Part shown: in pieces, positions 36,572-45,542 of the stretch
Position numbering within the stretch: position 1 is the first letter of the stretch
How the letters are laid out: the number at the start of each line of letters is the position of its first letter
The notes under the pieces: generated by a model
What the model was told of the DNA's origin: nothing
Database searches by the model: none
What the model saw: the letters and a program-made list of their open reading frames with translations, nothing else
Source of the DNA: Bacillota bacterium
GTDB taxonomy: Bacteria > Bacillota > Clostridia > Peptostreptococcales > Acidaminobacteraceae
Assembly: GCA_025210655.1 (NCBI GenBank)
Contig: JAOARG010000033.1
Location: forward strand, 1-64,000
Reading direction: 5' to 3'
Length of the DNA stretch: 64,000 nucleotides
Program-made: the position numbers and the translations under genes

Positions 36572-36774
36572 TTTAATACTTCCTTTCCCCTACATCTCTT
36601 AAAACATCTATCTTTAATCATATGATAAATTTCAGAATTATTCAAATAGTTGTATTATTCATTTTATACAAACAAATACCCTTGTAAAGTATTGTTAATT
36701 GTGACTATATATTATAGAATATAAGATGCGACATAATCGCAATACTTATTTTATACAAGGGGGAAATTTTAATC

Positions 36775-38568
36775 ATGAAACAAATGAAGAAGAATTTATC
36801 GTTTATCATGATCCTAGCAATGTTAATTACTTGCTTTGGACCACTTTCTTTTGCTGAGGAAACTACAGCTGCTGCTAAATTAGTTCCAGCTACTACAGTT
36901 GAAGAAAAAGCTATCGTATCAAACACTATTGATATTGTTTCTTTCAATGACTTCCACGGTAACCTTGCTGAGGATGCTAGAGAAAAAGGAAAGAATGTTG
37001 GTATGGCTAAGATGATTGGTGTTATTAACGAGTACATGGCTAAGAACCCAAATACTATCGTAGTATCTGGTGGAGACAACTACCAGGGTTCTGCAATGTC
37101 TAACCTTACTCAAGGTGCTCCTGTTAACAACATGTTCAAGGCTATGGATCTTAAAGTATCTGCAGTTGGAAACCACGAGTTTGATTGGGGAACTTCATAC
37201 ATGAACAAGTGGCAAGAAGATGGTGGATTCCAGTACCTTGCAGCTAATATCGTTGACGAGGCTACTGGTGAAGTTGTAGCATGGGCTAAGCCTTATAGCT
37301 TTACTGAAGTTGATGGAAAGAAAATTGCTTTCATCGGTCTAGCTACTACAACTACTCCAACAGTTACTAAAGCTGATAACGTTGAAGGACTTAAGTTCGT
37401 TGATGCTGCTGAAGCAGCTGCTAAGTGGGTTGCTTTCCTTAAAGAAGGAAAAGCTGAAGAAGGAACTCCTGATTTAATTATCGCTGTTACTCACTTACCT
37501 TCTAAGCAAGATAAGTATGGTTCGGATGTTACTTTACCTGTAGTAGGTGAAGAAATCAATGCTGTAGCAATGGTTGACGGTATTGATGGTATTATTTCTG
37601 GTCACAGTCACAAGACTGTAGCTGGATACATTAACAATGTTCCTGTTGTTCAGGCATACAAATATGGTAGAGCAATGGCTAAGATTTCTTTCGAAATGAA
37701 TGAAGACGGATCTGTAAAGGCTGCTACTCCATCTATCGATACTCTTTACAAGCGTAAAGGTGATATCATTGCTGATGCTACTGGAACTGCTGAGTACGAC
37801 AAATGGGACAAGGAACTTGGCCCAATCATGGGAGAAAAAATCGGTGTTGCTACTGGAACTTTCTCACATAACACAGATGTAGATCAAACTACTCCACTTG
37901 GAGAGTTCGTATGTAAGTTAATGGCTGAAAAAGCTGGTGTTGATATTGCTATCCAAAATGGTGGAGGTCTTAGAAGAGACATGCCTGCTGGAGATATCAC
38001 AATGGGTCTTATGTATGAAATCATGCCATTTGACAACACTCTTATGGTTGTAGAACTTACTGGTGCAGATCTTAAGAAAAACATTGACAACGGACTTAAG
38101 CCAGAAGGATCAAGAGCTGGTTCATTCTCAGGACTTGAGGTTTCTTACGACCTTAACAAGCCTGCTGGAGAAAGAATTTTAAGCATGACTCTTGCTGACG
38201 GAACTCCTGTTGAAATGGACAAAGTATACAAAGTAGTATCTAATGACTTCTTAGTTGAAACTACTGGAGCTGATGGATATGATTTCTCTACTGCTAAGAG
38301 CAAGGTTAATCTTATGATTCCAATCAGAGATGCTATGGTTGACGAAATCAAAGCTAAGGGTTCTGTAACTCCAGCAAACAACGAATACGAAGTTAACAAG
38401 ACTGGTAAAGTTGTTGCTATGGCTGACTACTATGTTGTTAAGAAAGGTGATGTTCTTTGGAAAATCGCTAAGAAATACGACATTGATTACAAAAAGCTTG
38501 GTGAAATGAATAACCTTAAGAATAACAATGTTATTGTTGTTGGACAAAAGCTTAAAATTGCTAAGTAA
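36775..38568 (+). CDS. Secreted 5'-nucleotidase/cyclic phosphodiesterase with LysM domain (second paralogue)
   Basis: A 597-residue extracellular phosphoesterase. Signal peptide at 1-28 (LSFIMILAMLITCFGPLSFA). Metal ligands lie in IVSFNDFHGNL, SGGDNYQGS, GNHEFDWG and SGHSHKT. The C-terminal domain has IQNGGGLRRDMPAGDI and NDFLVETTGADGYDF. LysM at about 550-597 (YYVVKKGDVLWKIAKKYDI). Compared with the 20-kb paralogue it has a different middle and far stronger codon bias (GCT, GGT, AAC, AAG), suggesting high expression. The start has GGGGGA about 11 bases upstream. A strong hairpin separates it from yibE/F. Confidence 0.93.
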   Translation: MKQMKKNLSFIMILAMLITCFGPLSFAEETTAAAKLVPATTVEEKAIVSNTIDIVSFNDFHGNLAEDAREKGKNVGMAKMIGVINEYMAKNPNTIVVSGGDNYQGSAMSNLTQGAPVNNMFKAMDLKVSAVGNHEFDWGTSYMNKWQEDGGFQYLAANIVDEATGEVVAWAKPYSFTEVDGKKIAFIGLATTTTPTVTKADNVEGLKFVDAAEAAAKWVAFLKEGKAEEGTPDLIIAVTHLPSKQDKYGSDVTLPVVGEEINAVAMVDGIDGIISGHSHKTVAGYINNVPVVQAYKYGRAMAKISFEMNEDGSVKAATPSIDTLYKRKGDIIADATGTAEYDKWDKELGPIMGEKIGVATGTFSHNTDVDQTTPLGEFVCKLMAEKAGVDIAIQNGGGLRRDMPAGDITMGLMYEIMPFDNTLMVVELTGADLKKNIDNGLKPEGSRAGSFSGLEVSYDLNKPAGERILSMTLADGTPVEMDKVYKVVSNDFLVETTGADGYDFSTAKSKVNLMIPIRDAMVDEIKAKGSVTPANNEYEVNKTGKVVAMADYYVVKKGDVLWKIAKKYDIDYKKLGEMNNLKNNNVIVVGQKLKIAK

Positions 38569-38593
38569 GAAAAACTTATAATCAAATAAACTA

Positions 38594-38628
38594 CTTAGAG
38601 ACTGCAAATGTTATTTGCAGTCTCTAAG
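38594..38628 (+). terminator. Strong hairpin between the 5'-nucleotidase and YibE/F genes
   Basis: A perfect 16-bp stem with a GTT loop (38594-38609 and 38613-38628), then TGTATTT. It ends 18 bp before the next start codon, so some read-through into the YibE/F gene is likely. Confidence 0.85.
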
Positions 38629-38646
38629 TGTATTTAGGAGCATTGT

Positions 38647-39792
38647 ATGAAAAAATTTATATCATATTTATTAATACTTATATTATGTATTTCTTCAAGC
38701 ATTTCCTTTGCAAGTGAAAAAGATGCTGCTATGCGTGAATACTATGATGAAAAAATGAACGTAGTAGAAGAAGTGGTAAAAGCTAAAATCATCGATATAA
38801 CTTATGATGACACGGCTGAAGAAAGACCTGATATTCCAATAGAATCAGATGTAAGATTTCAGCACCTAAAAATACAACTTGTATCAGGTGACCATAAGGG
38901 CGAGGTATTTACAGTACGTAATACTATTGAGTATGTAAATCCTTACAATCTTATCTTCAAAAAAGGTGAAAGTGTATTATTATACCAGACAGAAACCACA
39001 GATGGAGCTATTGAAGGCCTTAGAATATTCGAAAGACCTCGAAGCTCTGCTATTTACTTTATAATAGGACTTCTTTTCATAGTCTTAGTATTAATTGGTG
39101 GTAGAAAAGGCTTTAAATCCTCTATTACCCTTGTTTTCACAGGACTTATAATTTTCCTTGTTATGATACCCCTATTATTAAAAGGTTTTAATCCCATACT
39201 AGTATCAGTACTCACCTGTGCAGTAACGTCTGCTTTCACATTGATTGTTGTAAGTGGAAGAAACAAAAAGACAGCTACTGCAATTATGGGTACAGTAGGT
39301 GGAGTACTTGCTGCAGCCATAATTGCAATAATCGTTGGAAATTGGGCTAGACTAACAGGTCTAGGAAATGAAGAAGCACAACTTCTGGCATATGTACCCC
39401 ACTTTAGAAACTTGGATTATAAGGGATTACTTTTCGCCGGGGTAATAATAGGTGCCCTTGGGGCCGTAATGGATGTTGCCATGAGTATATCTTCCGCAAT
39501 GTCTGAAATAGAAAACATACATCCAAAGATTACTAATATGGAGCTATTCAAGTCAGGAATGAATGTAGGAAAAGATATCATGGGTTCAATGTCAAACACC
39601 CTTATTTTAGCTTATGTAGGTAGTTCAATTCAGGTACTACTACTATTCTACTCATTCAATGTATCATCATACGCAATAATAAATATGGATCATATGGCTT
39701 CAGAAATAATCAGAGCAATGGCCGGCAGTATCGGTCTTGTTTTTGCAATACCGATTACGGCAGCTATATATGTAAAGTTTAGAAAAAAGTAG
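38647..39792 (+). CDS. YibE/F-family membrane protein
   Basis: A 381-residue membrane protein. A signal peptide or first helix covers residues 5-22. An extracytoplasmic domain follows (about 25-130: VVKAKIIDITYDD, GDHKGEVFTVRN), then about seven or eight helices from residue 136, with the characteristic AQLLAYVPHFRNLDYKGLLFAGVIIGALGAVMDVAMSI and NTLILAYVGSS stretches. The family is widespread in Gram-positives. Transport has been suggested but the function is not known. An AGGAG ribosome binding site lies next to the preceding hairpin. Confidence 0.88.
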   Translation: MKKFISYLLILILCISSSISFASEKDAAMREYYDEKMNVVEEVVKAKIIDITYDDTAEERPDIPIESDVRFQHLKIQLVSGDHKGEVFTVRNTIEYVNPYNLIFKKGESVLLYQTETTDGAIEGLRIFERPRSSAIYFIIGLLFIVLVLIGGRKGFKSSITLVFTGLIIFLVMIPLLLKGFNPILVSVLTCAVTSAFTLIVVSGRNKKTATAIMGTVGGVLAAAIIAIIVGNWARLTGLGNEEAQLLAYVPHFRNLDYKGLLFAGVIIGALGAVMDVAMSISSAMSEIENIHPKITNMELFKSGMNVGKDIMGSMSNTLILAYVGSSIQVLLLFYSFNVSSYAIINMDHMASEIIRAMAGSIGLVFAIPITAAIYVKFRKK

Positions 39793-39799
39793 CTTTTAC

Positions 39800-40096
39800 A
39801 CCTAGCATAACCTTAGGTCATAGTCTGGCCACCCTTTTAGTGAGCCCAGCTGTTACTTTGCAACTTATAAATTGTTATTTTACTTTTGTAAAATCGAATC
39901 TAAAAAAAGGCCTTTGAAAGAAAATCTCTCAAAGGCCTTATATTTTATTCAAATAAGTTTTCCCAAGGAAAACAACCTTGGTCGGGCTATAAAATAGTCC
40001 ACTAGACGTAAAACTGAAAAATAAGTTTTACACTAGACGATTAGCCGAAGCTAATCACTAGACGTGAGTTTTCTCAAAGAAAACAAACACTAGACC
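39800..40096. repeat. Hairpin-ladder array E (CACTAGACG linkers)
   Basis: The right half has four linkers, CACTAGACG at 40000, 40031 and 40056 and CACTAGACC at 40088. They separate hairpins TAAAACT/AGTTTTA (40009-40030), ATTAGC/GCTAAT (40040-40055) and GTTTTC/GAAAAC (40068-40084). Further inside are CTAT/ATAG, GTCGGGCT and GTTTTCC/GGAAAAC (39957-39973). The apex is the terminator at 39907. The left half is degenerate: ACCTA/TAGGT, TAGTCTGGCC, AGCCCAGC (39843) and ATTTTAC/GTAAAAT (39877-39894), the last also found in array A. It fills the gap between two convergent genes. Confidence 0.8.
39907..39939. terminator. Bidirectional terminator at the apex of array E
   Basis: AAGGCCTTTGA pairs perfectly with TCAAAGGCCTT (11 bp). 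On the minus strand it is followed by TTTTTTTAGA and can close the chemoreceptor gene; on the plus strand a weaker TATATTTTATT follows the YibE/F gene. Confidence 0.85.
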
Positions 40097-40100
40097 ATAT

Positions 40101-42470
40101 CTACCCTATCTTTAAATCCCTAAAATCTTTAACCTTAGAATTAGATCTCAAATGGAACTCATCTACCATTCCATTTAGCATTTCCAGTTGAGCGGCTATC
40201 TCTTCGCTTATTGAGGCACTTGATGTTGCTGATTGTGAGTTGGTTTGGGTCACGTCTGATATTTCTGATATTCCCTCTTTTATCTGTTTAGCTATCTCTG
40301 CCTGCTCAACTGAATCATTGCTTATATTAGAAACAATTTCATTAACACTTGATATTCCACTCATCATTTTATTTAAAGCTTCTGAAGTCTTCCTAGCAAT
40401 TGATGTTCCAGATTTTATAGTTTCTGATGATTCTTGAATTAATGCTTCTGTCTCTTTAGCAGCATTTGCACTTTGTGATGCTAAATTTCTTACTTCTTCA
40501 GCAACTACTGCAAATCCTTTTCCATGCTCCCCAGCCCTTGCCGCTTCTACCGCAGCATTAAGAGCCAGTATATTTGTTTGGAATGCAATATCATCAATTA
40601 CTTTTATTACACTAGAAATCTGATGGGATGAATTTTCAATATTCTCCATTGACTCCATCATTTCTCTCATTTGCTCAACACCATTTTGAGCACTCAGGCT
40701 AACATCAGAAGATAAATTACTTGCTGTTACTGCCTGGTCTGCATTTTCCTCAGTTTTAATTGATACTTGATTCATAGATGAACTCATCTCTTCTATAGCA
40801 CTTGCCTGCTCTGTAGCTCCCTGAGATAAACTCTGGGCAGAATGGGCAACTTCATCAGCACCAGTACTAATACCTGAAATAACTTCCTTTATTTCAAAGA
40901 ATATTTCATTATATGAATCAAGAATCATATTTATTGATCCTTTAATTTCTTTAAAATCGCCAAGATACTCCCTTTCTATCCTTTGATTAATATTCTTCTT
41001 TGCCATACCTGTTAGTACCCTGTTAATATCCTCAATATAACTAGAAACAGTTCCTATTGTAGTATTTAGGGATTCTTTAATCTTACTGTGGTCTCCCCTA
41101 TAGTCTCCAGTTACTTTAACATCAAGTCTACCTTGAGAAAACTCCTCTAATACATCTTGAGCCTCTTTAACCGGTAAAGTAACTGCATCCAGTATACTAT
41201 TTACACCGTGAATGATATCTTTGTATTCTCCCTTATGCACTCTTTCATCAGCTCTTGAATCAAGTTTACCTTCTACCCCATCATCAATAAGCATCTGAGT
41301 ATCTTTTAATAGACCATTTATAGAATCAATACATCCATTTATACTGTTTTTTATTCTTTCAAAATCTCCATTATATTTCCTATCAATTTTTTGAGGAATA
41401 TTCCCATCACCAATCTTAGTAACATAATCAACAGTTAGATGAATAGGCTCTGAATATAAATCTAAAATCTGATTAAGTCCAGTAATCAATGCCTTCCATT
41501 CACCTTCAAACTTTTTGTCATTAGCTCTATTTTCTATATTACCTTCTTTTACAGAATCGATAATAGTTTCAAGTTCTCCTCTTAAGTTCTTTAATGTGTG
41601 ATTCATATTTATAAGTGCCTTACCAAGGGTATCCTTATCAGATTCCATTGTAATATCCACGTCAAGATTTCCTTTTGAAAAACTATCAACAGCATCTACT
41701 TTAGACTTCAGACCAGCTATCATTTGATCAAATGACCTAGATAAATCTGAGAACTCATCTTTTCCCTTAGTATCAATATCGAAATCCAAATCTCCAGTTC
41801 TTGCAACTTCCATATATTTAATAAGCTTATTAACAGGTCTAGTAAATCTTCCGGTCATTATAGCAACAACAATTATAGATAATAATAAACCTAAGGCATT
41901 AAATATTATTGTACTGTTTCTAAAATCAGCAACCATTGCATCATAGAAACTATTTGGAACACCAACATACCATATTCCTATTACCTCTCCTGCCTTATTT
42001 TTTATTGGTTCATATGCTGTTTGGTTCCATGTATCATATACAAATGCCTTACCAATAAATCTTTCACCATCCCTTAGTACCTTATCAACAATGACCTGAG
42101 ATACAGTTGTATCTACAGCACGTCCATCAATATCCCCTTCTTTAGGTACATTTGTAGCTACCCTAGTGTTACCCATAAAAATTGTAACAGTGTCACCTGT
42201 CAGATTACCTATGTAGTCAACCACATCATAATTTCTATATAAGGCTACATCTCCTTTAAATAACTGACCATCTCTAATTGACCAATCTCCCGGAATTTCC
42301 CTGTCTAAAATAGACTTTCCAGTTTTCAAATCAGAGATAAGTTTTTCCTGAGCTGCAGCAATCACTTTCCCATGCATAGTATTTACTGAATATACACCAA
42401 GAGTTATATTTGAGATTAAAAACACAATCACAAATAAAATAATCATTTTCCCCTTAAATTTCATTCCCAT
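40101..42470 (-). CDS. Methyl-accepting chemotaxis protein with Cache sensor and a HAMP array
   Basis: A 789-residue membrane receptor. Helix 1 at about 8-28, an extracellular single-Cache domain at about 30-185 ([33 protein letters not shown]) and helix 2 near 188-208. Then comes a canonical HAMP ([23 protein letters not shown]) and about five further HAMP-like units (recurring [33 protein letters not shown] and [11 protein letters not shown] motifs) before the signalling coiled coil. The kinase-contact tip reads [29 protein letters not shown]. Poly-HAMP stretches of this kind occur in soluble and membrane receptors. The ligand is unknown. No che genes lie nearby. Confidence 0.93.
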   Translation of the reverse strand: MGMKFKGKMIILFVIVFLISNITLGVYSVNTMHGKVIAAAQEKLISDLKTGKSILDREIPGDWSIRDGQLFKGDVALYRNYDVVDYIGNLTGDTVTIFMGNTRVATNVPKEGDIDGRAVDTTVSQVIVDKVLRDGERFIGKAFVYDTWNQTAYEPIKNKAGEVIGIWYVGVPNSFYDAMVADFRNSTIIFNALGLLLSIIVVAIMTGRFTRPVNKLIKYMEVARTGDLDFDIDTKGKDEFSDLSRSFDQMIAGLKSKVDAVDSFSKGNLDVDITMESDKDTLGKALINMNHTLKNLRGELETIIDSVKEGNIENRANDKKFEGEWKALITGLNQILDLYSEPIHLTVDYVTKIGDGNIPQKIDRKYNGDFERIKNSINGCIDSINGLLKDTQMLIDDGVEGKLDSRADERVHKGEYKDIIHGVNSILDAVTLPVKEAQDVLEEFSQGRLDVKVTGDYRGDHSKIKESLNTTIGTVSSYIEDINRVLTGMAKKNINQRIEREYLGDFKEIKGSINMILDSYNEIFFEIKEVISGISTGADEVAHSAQSLSQGATEQASAIEEMSSSMNQVSIKTEENADQAVTASNLSSDVSLSAQNGVEQMREMMESMENIENSSHQISSVIKVIDDIAFQTNILALNAAVEAARAGEHGKGFAVVAEEVRNLASQSANAAKETEALIQESSETIKSGTSIARKTSEALNKMMSGISSVNEIVSNISNDSVEQAEIAKQIKEGISEISDVTQTNSQSATSSASISEEIAAQLEMLNGMVDEFHLRSNSKVKDFRDLKIG

Positions 42471-42563
42471 ACCTCCAATATTTATTAAACGAATCCCCCG
42501 ATGATAAATATCTACCCACAGAACAATTACATATTCATATCATTTGGTTAAGATATGGTTAGA

Positions 42564-42594
42564 AAAGAAAAAAAGAAAGCCCTAAGGGCTTTCT
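42564..42594 (-). terminator. Terminator ending array D on the minus strand
   Basis: AGAAAGCCC with GGGCTTTCT (nine bp, TAA/TTA loop) is followed on the minus strand by TTTTTTTCTTTTC. The same AGAAAGCC arm can instead pair with GGCTTTCT at 42969-42976 at the other end of the array. Confidence 0.88.
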
Positions 42595-42980
42595 CCAGAG
42601 TGTAGACAAAGTCAACACTCTCGTTAAGCAATATATTGAGGTTCTCAATATATGTGAAGCAGGTGCATTTGCACCGTTAAGCATCTATTTTCAATAGACG
42701 TTAAGCGGCGTTTCTTAAACGCTGTACAATGAAACCTCGCTACGCAAGCTAGAATTTCAAAACTTGTGATAACAAGATTTTTAAGCTCTTTCTTATATAA
42801 GTATTTCCTCTAAAGGAAATTACCTTGTACGTAATTCGAAGAATTACTGCTTAACAATGAATTGATAAATTCATCGCTTCACGGGAATAAAATGACCGCT
42901 TAACGTTATGATTTATCATAATGCTCAACCAGACTGTAGTTTGTCTACAGTCTGAAGTACCCCCTAATGGCTTTCTTTTT
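42574..42980. repeat. Hairpin-ladder array D (GTTAAGCA/TGCTTAAC linkers), largest copy
   Basis: Left linkers GTTAAGCA (42623), GTGAAGCA (42654), GTTAAGCA (42676) and GTTAAGCG (42700). Right linkers TGCTTAAC (42848), CGCTTCAC (42875), CGCTTAAC (42897) and TGCTCAAC (42922). Hairpins: AGAGTGT/ACACTCT (42597-42621), ATATATTGAG/CTCAATATAT (42631-42653), GGTGCA/TGCACC (42662-42675), TCTATT/AATAGA (42684-42698), GCGTTT/AAACGC (42708-42722), GTAATTC/GAATTAC (42831-42847), ATGAATT/AATTCAT (42857-42874), TTATGA/TCATAA (42906-42921) and AGACTGTAG/CTACAGTCT (42931-42953). The order matches array B, and several arms differ by paired changes. On the minus strand it follows the GGDEF gene directly and ends in a terminator, so it could be transcribed as a 3' tail. 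Confidence 0.9.
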
Positions 42981-44528
42981 TTATCCTTCTATTCGATTTT
43001 TACCTTTAGATTTGGCTAAATACATGTTGTCATCAGCTTTTTTAATTAAATCCAAAACAGCTTCCCCAGACCACATCTTATAACCAAAACTTGCAGTTGT
43101 AATGAAGTTATCAAAGTCATATGAAATAAGCTCAATTGATTTTCTAATATCTTCAGAAATTCTTTCAACTTCACTTTTATTTTTATCCTTAAAAATAATA
43201 ATAAACTCTTCCCCACCATATCTTCCAATACAGCAGTTTTCATCAGAAAAATCATTTAATACAGCCGATACTTTTACAAGTACTTCATCACCAATTACAT
43301 GACCATATTTATCATTGATTTTCTTAAAATTATCTATATCCATCATAACTATCCCAAGGGACAAGTTTTCATCTACTTTCTTGTCAATAATAGAATCCAA
43401 TTTTTTCATTATTGCTTTATGATTAAAGAGTCCTGTAAGACTATCTTTTTGTACAAGTATTTTAAGTTCCTTGGTTCTTTCATCTACAAGTAACTCAAGC
43501 TTTTTCTTGCTTTTTTCCAACTGTTCTTCTTTAATTTTCTTTTCATTCAGAGTATTAAAAAACACCATAAGTGATGTTATAAGTACACTTAAAACTATCA
43601 CTAAATTAATAGATACAATTTTTAAACGGTTGTAATTTTTAAGTATTTCTTTCATATCCTGAGAAAAGATTATATACCATCCGCTTTCAATTTTCTCCGA
43701 ATCAATGTCTAACTTTGAAGACACATAGTATCTTTCTCTACCCATAAAATCATCTATTGCAGACCCTAAACCTTTCATAGCTTTATCTCTAAGTTCCTCT
43801 GAACCTTCAGGCTTTGTAAGGACAAATTCTCGATTTGGGTGGGCCAGCACGTATCCCCTTGAATCAGCAATTATAAAATAACCAGTTTCACCAAACTTTA
43901 CATCATCAATAAATCGTTCGATAAAAAAATCCATTTGTGGCGGGAGCAAAAGACTACCGATCACTTTTTCATTATCATAAATTGGGATACTTATAACAAA
44001 AATAGGATTTCCCCTATATATACTCTTATACACATCACTAATAAAATAATCCCCACCAGCTTTTATATATGGAAGAAAGTCCTTTACCCTTTCAACCTCA
44101 CCAGTAGTTTTACCACCAACTGTATCTACAAATATTGCATCTTTTTGAATCACAATATTTCTACCCTTGATGTTTTTCTCAATAGAATAATCTTTAAATG
44201 AAACTAAAGCAAGATTTTCATAAAAGTCTACTTCATCATGAATGTTCCTCAAATAGTCTGTAGCCCTTGCGAGAATCTCACTGTTCTCTGGATGAAGACA
44301 CGCTTCAACTATCCTAGGATCTTTAACTATTACCTTTCCCCACTTGACCTGATTTTCAACCCAGGAAGTAAGGGCATCAGAAGCCTGAACAGTGTAATTA
44401 TTACCTAGTTCGTTAATATTTGACATTATATGATGTTTCTGAACATACAGAACACCTGCAGCTACAAGGGACGTAAAGAAAATACATACAATTAATATTG
44501 CACTAGCATATTTAATTCTCCTATTCAT
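42981..44528 (-). CDS. Membrane Cache-domain diguanylate cyclase (GGDEF)
   Basis: A 515-residue sensor enzyme. Helix 1 at about 7-27, an extracellular double-Cache-like domain (about 30-300, with FGETGYFIIADSRGYVLAHP), helix 2 near 305-325, a short coiled coil and a GGDEF domain with GGEEF in the motif RYGGEEF and the metal site MMDIDNFKKINDKYGH. The RxxD inhibitory site is missing (SDEN at that place), unlike the neighbour at 45.5 kb, so product inhibition may be absent. The ATG at 44528 follows a GGAGGG site; the longest frame begins eight codons earlier. Confidence 0.92.
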   Translation of the reverse strand: MNRRIKYASAILIVCIFFTSLVAAGVLYVQKHHIMSNINELGNNYTVQASDALTSWVENQVKWGKVIVKDPRIVEACLHPENSEILARATDYLRNIHDEVDFYENLALVSFKDYSIEKNIKGRNIVIQKDAIFVDTVGGKTTGEVERVKDFLPYIKAGGDYFISDVYKSIYRGNPIFVISIPIYDNEKVIGSLLLPPQMDFFIERFIDDVKFGETGYFIIADSRGYVLAHPNREFVLTKPEGSEELRDKAMKGLGSAIDDFMGRERYYVSSKLDIDSEKIESGWYIIFSQDMKEILKNYNRLKIVSINLVIVLSVLITSLMVFFNTLNEKKIKEEQLEKSKKKLELLVDERTKELKILVQKDSLTGLFNHKAIMKKLDSIIDKKVDENLSLGIVMMDIDNFKKINDKYGHVIGDEVLVKVSAVLNDFSDENCCIGRYGGEEFIIIFKDKNKSEVERISEDIRKSIELISYDFDNFITTASFGYKMWSGEAVLDLIKKADDNMYLAKSKGKNRIEG

Positions 44529-44568
44529 AATTATCCCTCCGAAGTCAAGCAAACTAGTAATGTCATAA

Positions 44569-44602
44569 TTAAAAAAGTATGCAAATAATCTGCATACTTT
44601 TT
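44569..44602 (-). terminator. Terminator after the acidic lipoprotein gene
   Basis: AAAAAGTATGCA and TGCATACTTTTT form a perfect 12-bp stem (44572-44583 and 44591-44602), with a T-run on the minus strand. Confidence 0.9.
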
Positions 44603-44643
44603 ATAATCATATTATACCATTGTTTTTACTAAAATCAATGTAA

Positions 44644-45420
44644 CTACTTTTTCTCAGACAATGCCATATCATAACGATCTTTCATATTCTGAATAATTTC
44701 CATATCATAATACTCAATTCCACTATTCATAAACTTCTCTAATTGAAGAGATCTATCTTTTAATTCTTCAAGACTTACATCAGGATTAACCATTTCTTCA
44801 ATATATATTGGATTTTCAATCTCCCTATTTCTCAAATCATAAAAACCTTTTAAATCTTCAGACATCATATCTTTAAAAGTGCTATAAAACTTACTTCCAT
44901 CAACACGAAGATAAAACTCTCCTTCTTCATTCTTGTAGACAAAACCGCTATCTAGAACATTTTTCAATTCCTGCTTCATGCTTTCATCTTCAACCAAGTT
45001 AATATCAAATTTATAGTTATCATCCCTTGCAGCCATTACAGCTTCTATATACTTACCACTCTCATATTTTTGAGAAACATTTTGACTCTCATTTAACAGC
45101 ATTTCATCATACATAATAATCATTGCATCAACAAAAGCTTGATCTGCGACTTCGTAATTATTATCTATGTAAGACTTAACAACATTTATATCCTTAGTTC
45201 CAATGGCATCTAAAAAACCTACTTCAAGGGCATTCTCCTCAGAAACAGCTTCTTCATGTCCATCAACTTCTTCCATTTCACCTGTTTCCTCAGTAGATTC
45301 CTGAGTTTCTTCAGCAACAGGTTTTTCCTGAGGCTCTTCAGTTTTCGGAGTTTCTGATGCCCCACAACCACTCAGTACAACAACCCCAGAAAGAACTAGA
45401 GCTAACAATTTTTTATTCAT
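44644..45420 (-). CDS. Uncharacterised lipoprotein with acidic linker
   Basis: A 258-residue exported lipoprotein. The signal peptide ends in VVVLSGC, so the cysteine is the lipid attachment point. A low-complexity Glu/Thr/Pro linker follows (about 25-60), then a helical domain of about 190 residues with no recognised fold. The ATG at 45420 is preceded by GGGAGG; the longest frame starts 14 codons earlier. It lies between two Cache-GGDEF genes, each with its own terminator, so it is a single-gene unit. Confidence 0.75.
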   Translation of the reverse strand: MNKKLLALVLSGVVVLSGCGASETPKTEEPQEKPVAEETQESTEETGEMEEVDGHEEAVSEENALEVGFLDAIGTKDINVVKSYIDNNYEVADQAFVDAMIIMYDEMLLNESQNVSQKYESGKYIEAVMAARDDNYKFDINLVEDESMKQELKNVLDSGFVYKNEEGEFYLRVDGSKFYSTFKDMMSEDLKGFYDLRNREIENPIYIEEMVNPDVSLEELKDRSLQLEKFMNSGIEYYDMEIIQNMKDRYDMALSEKK

Positions 45421-45502
45421 ATTACTTCCTCCCATATTAAATCTATTATAAGTATACTTCATTATACAAATATTATTAAGTAAAGATTTGATTAAAAATA
45501 CA

Positions 45503-45533
45503 TAAAAATAAGTTCAGCAAATGCTGAACTTAT
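45503..45533 (-). terminator. Terminator after the second GGDEF gene
   Basis: ATAAGTTCAGCA and TGCTGAACTTAT form a perfect 12-bp stem, followed on the minus strand by TTTTATG. Confidence 0.9.
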
Positions 45534-45542
45534 ATGCTTTTA

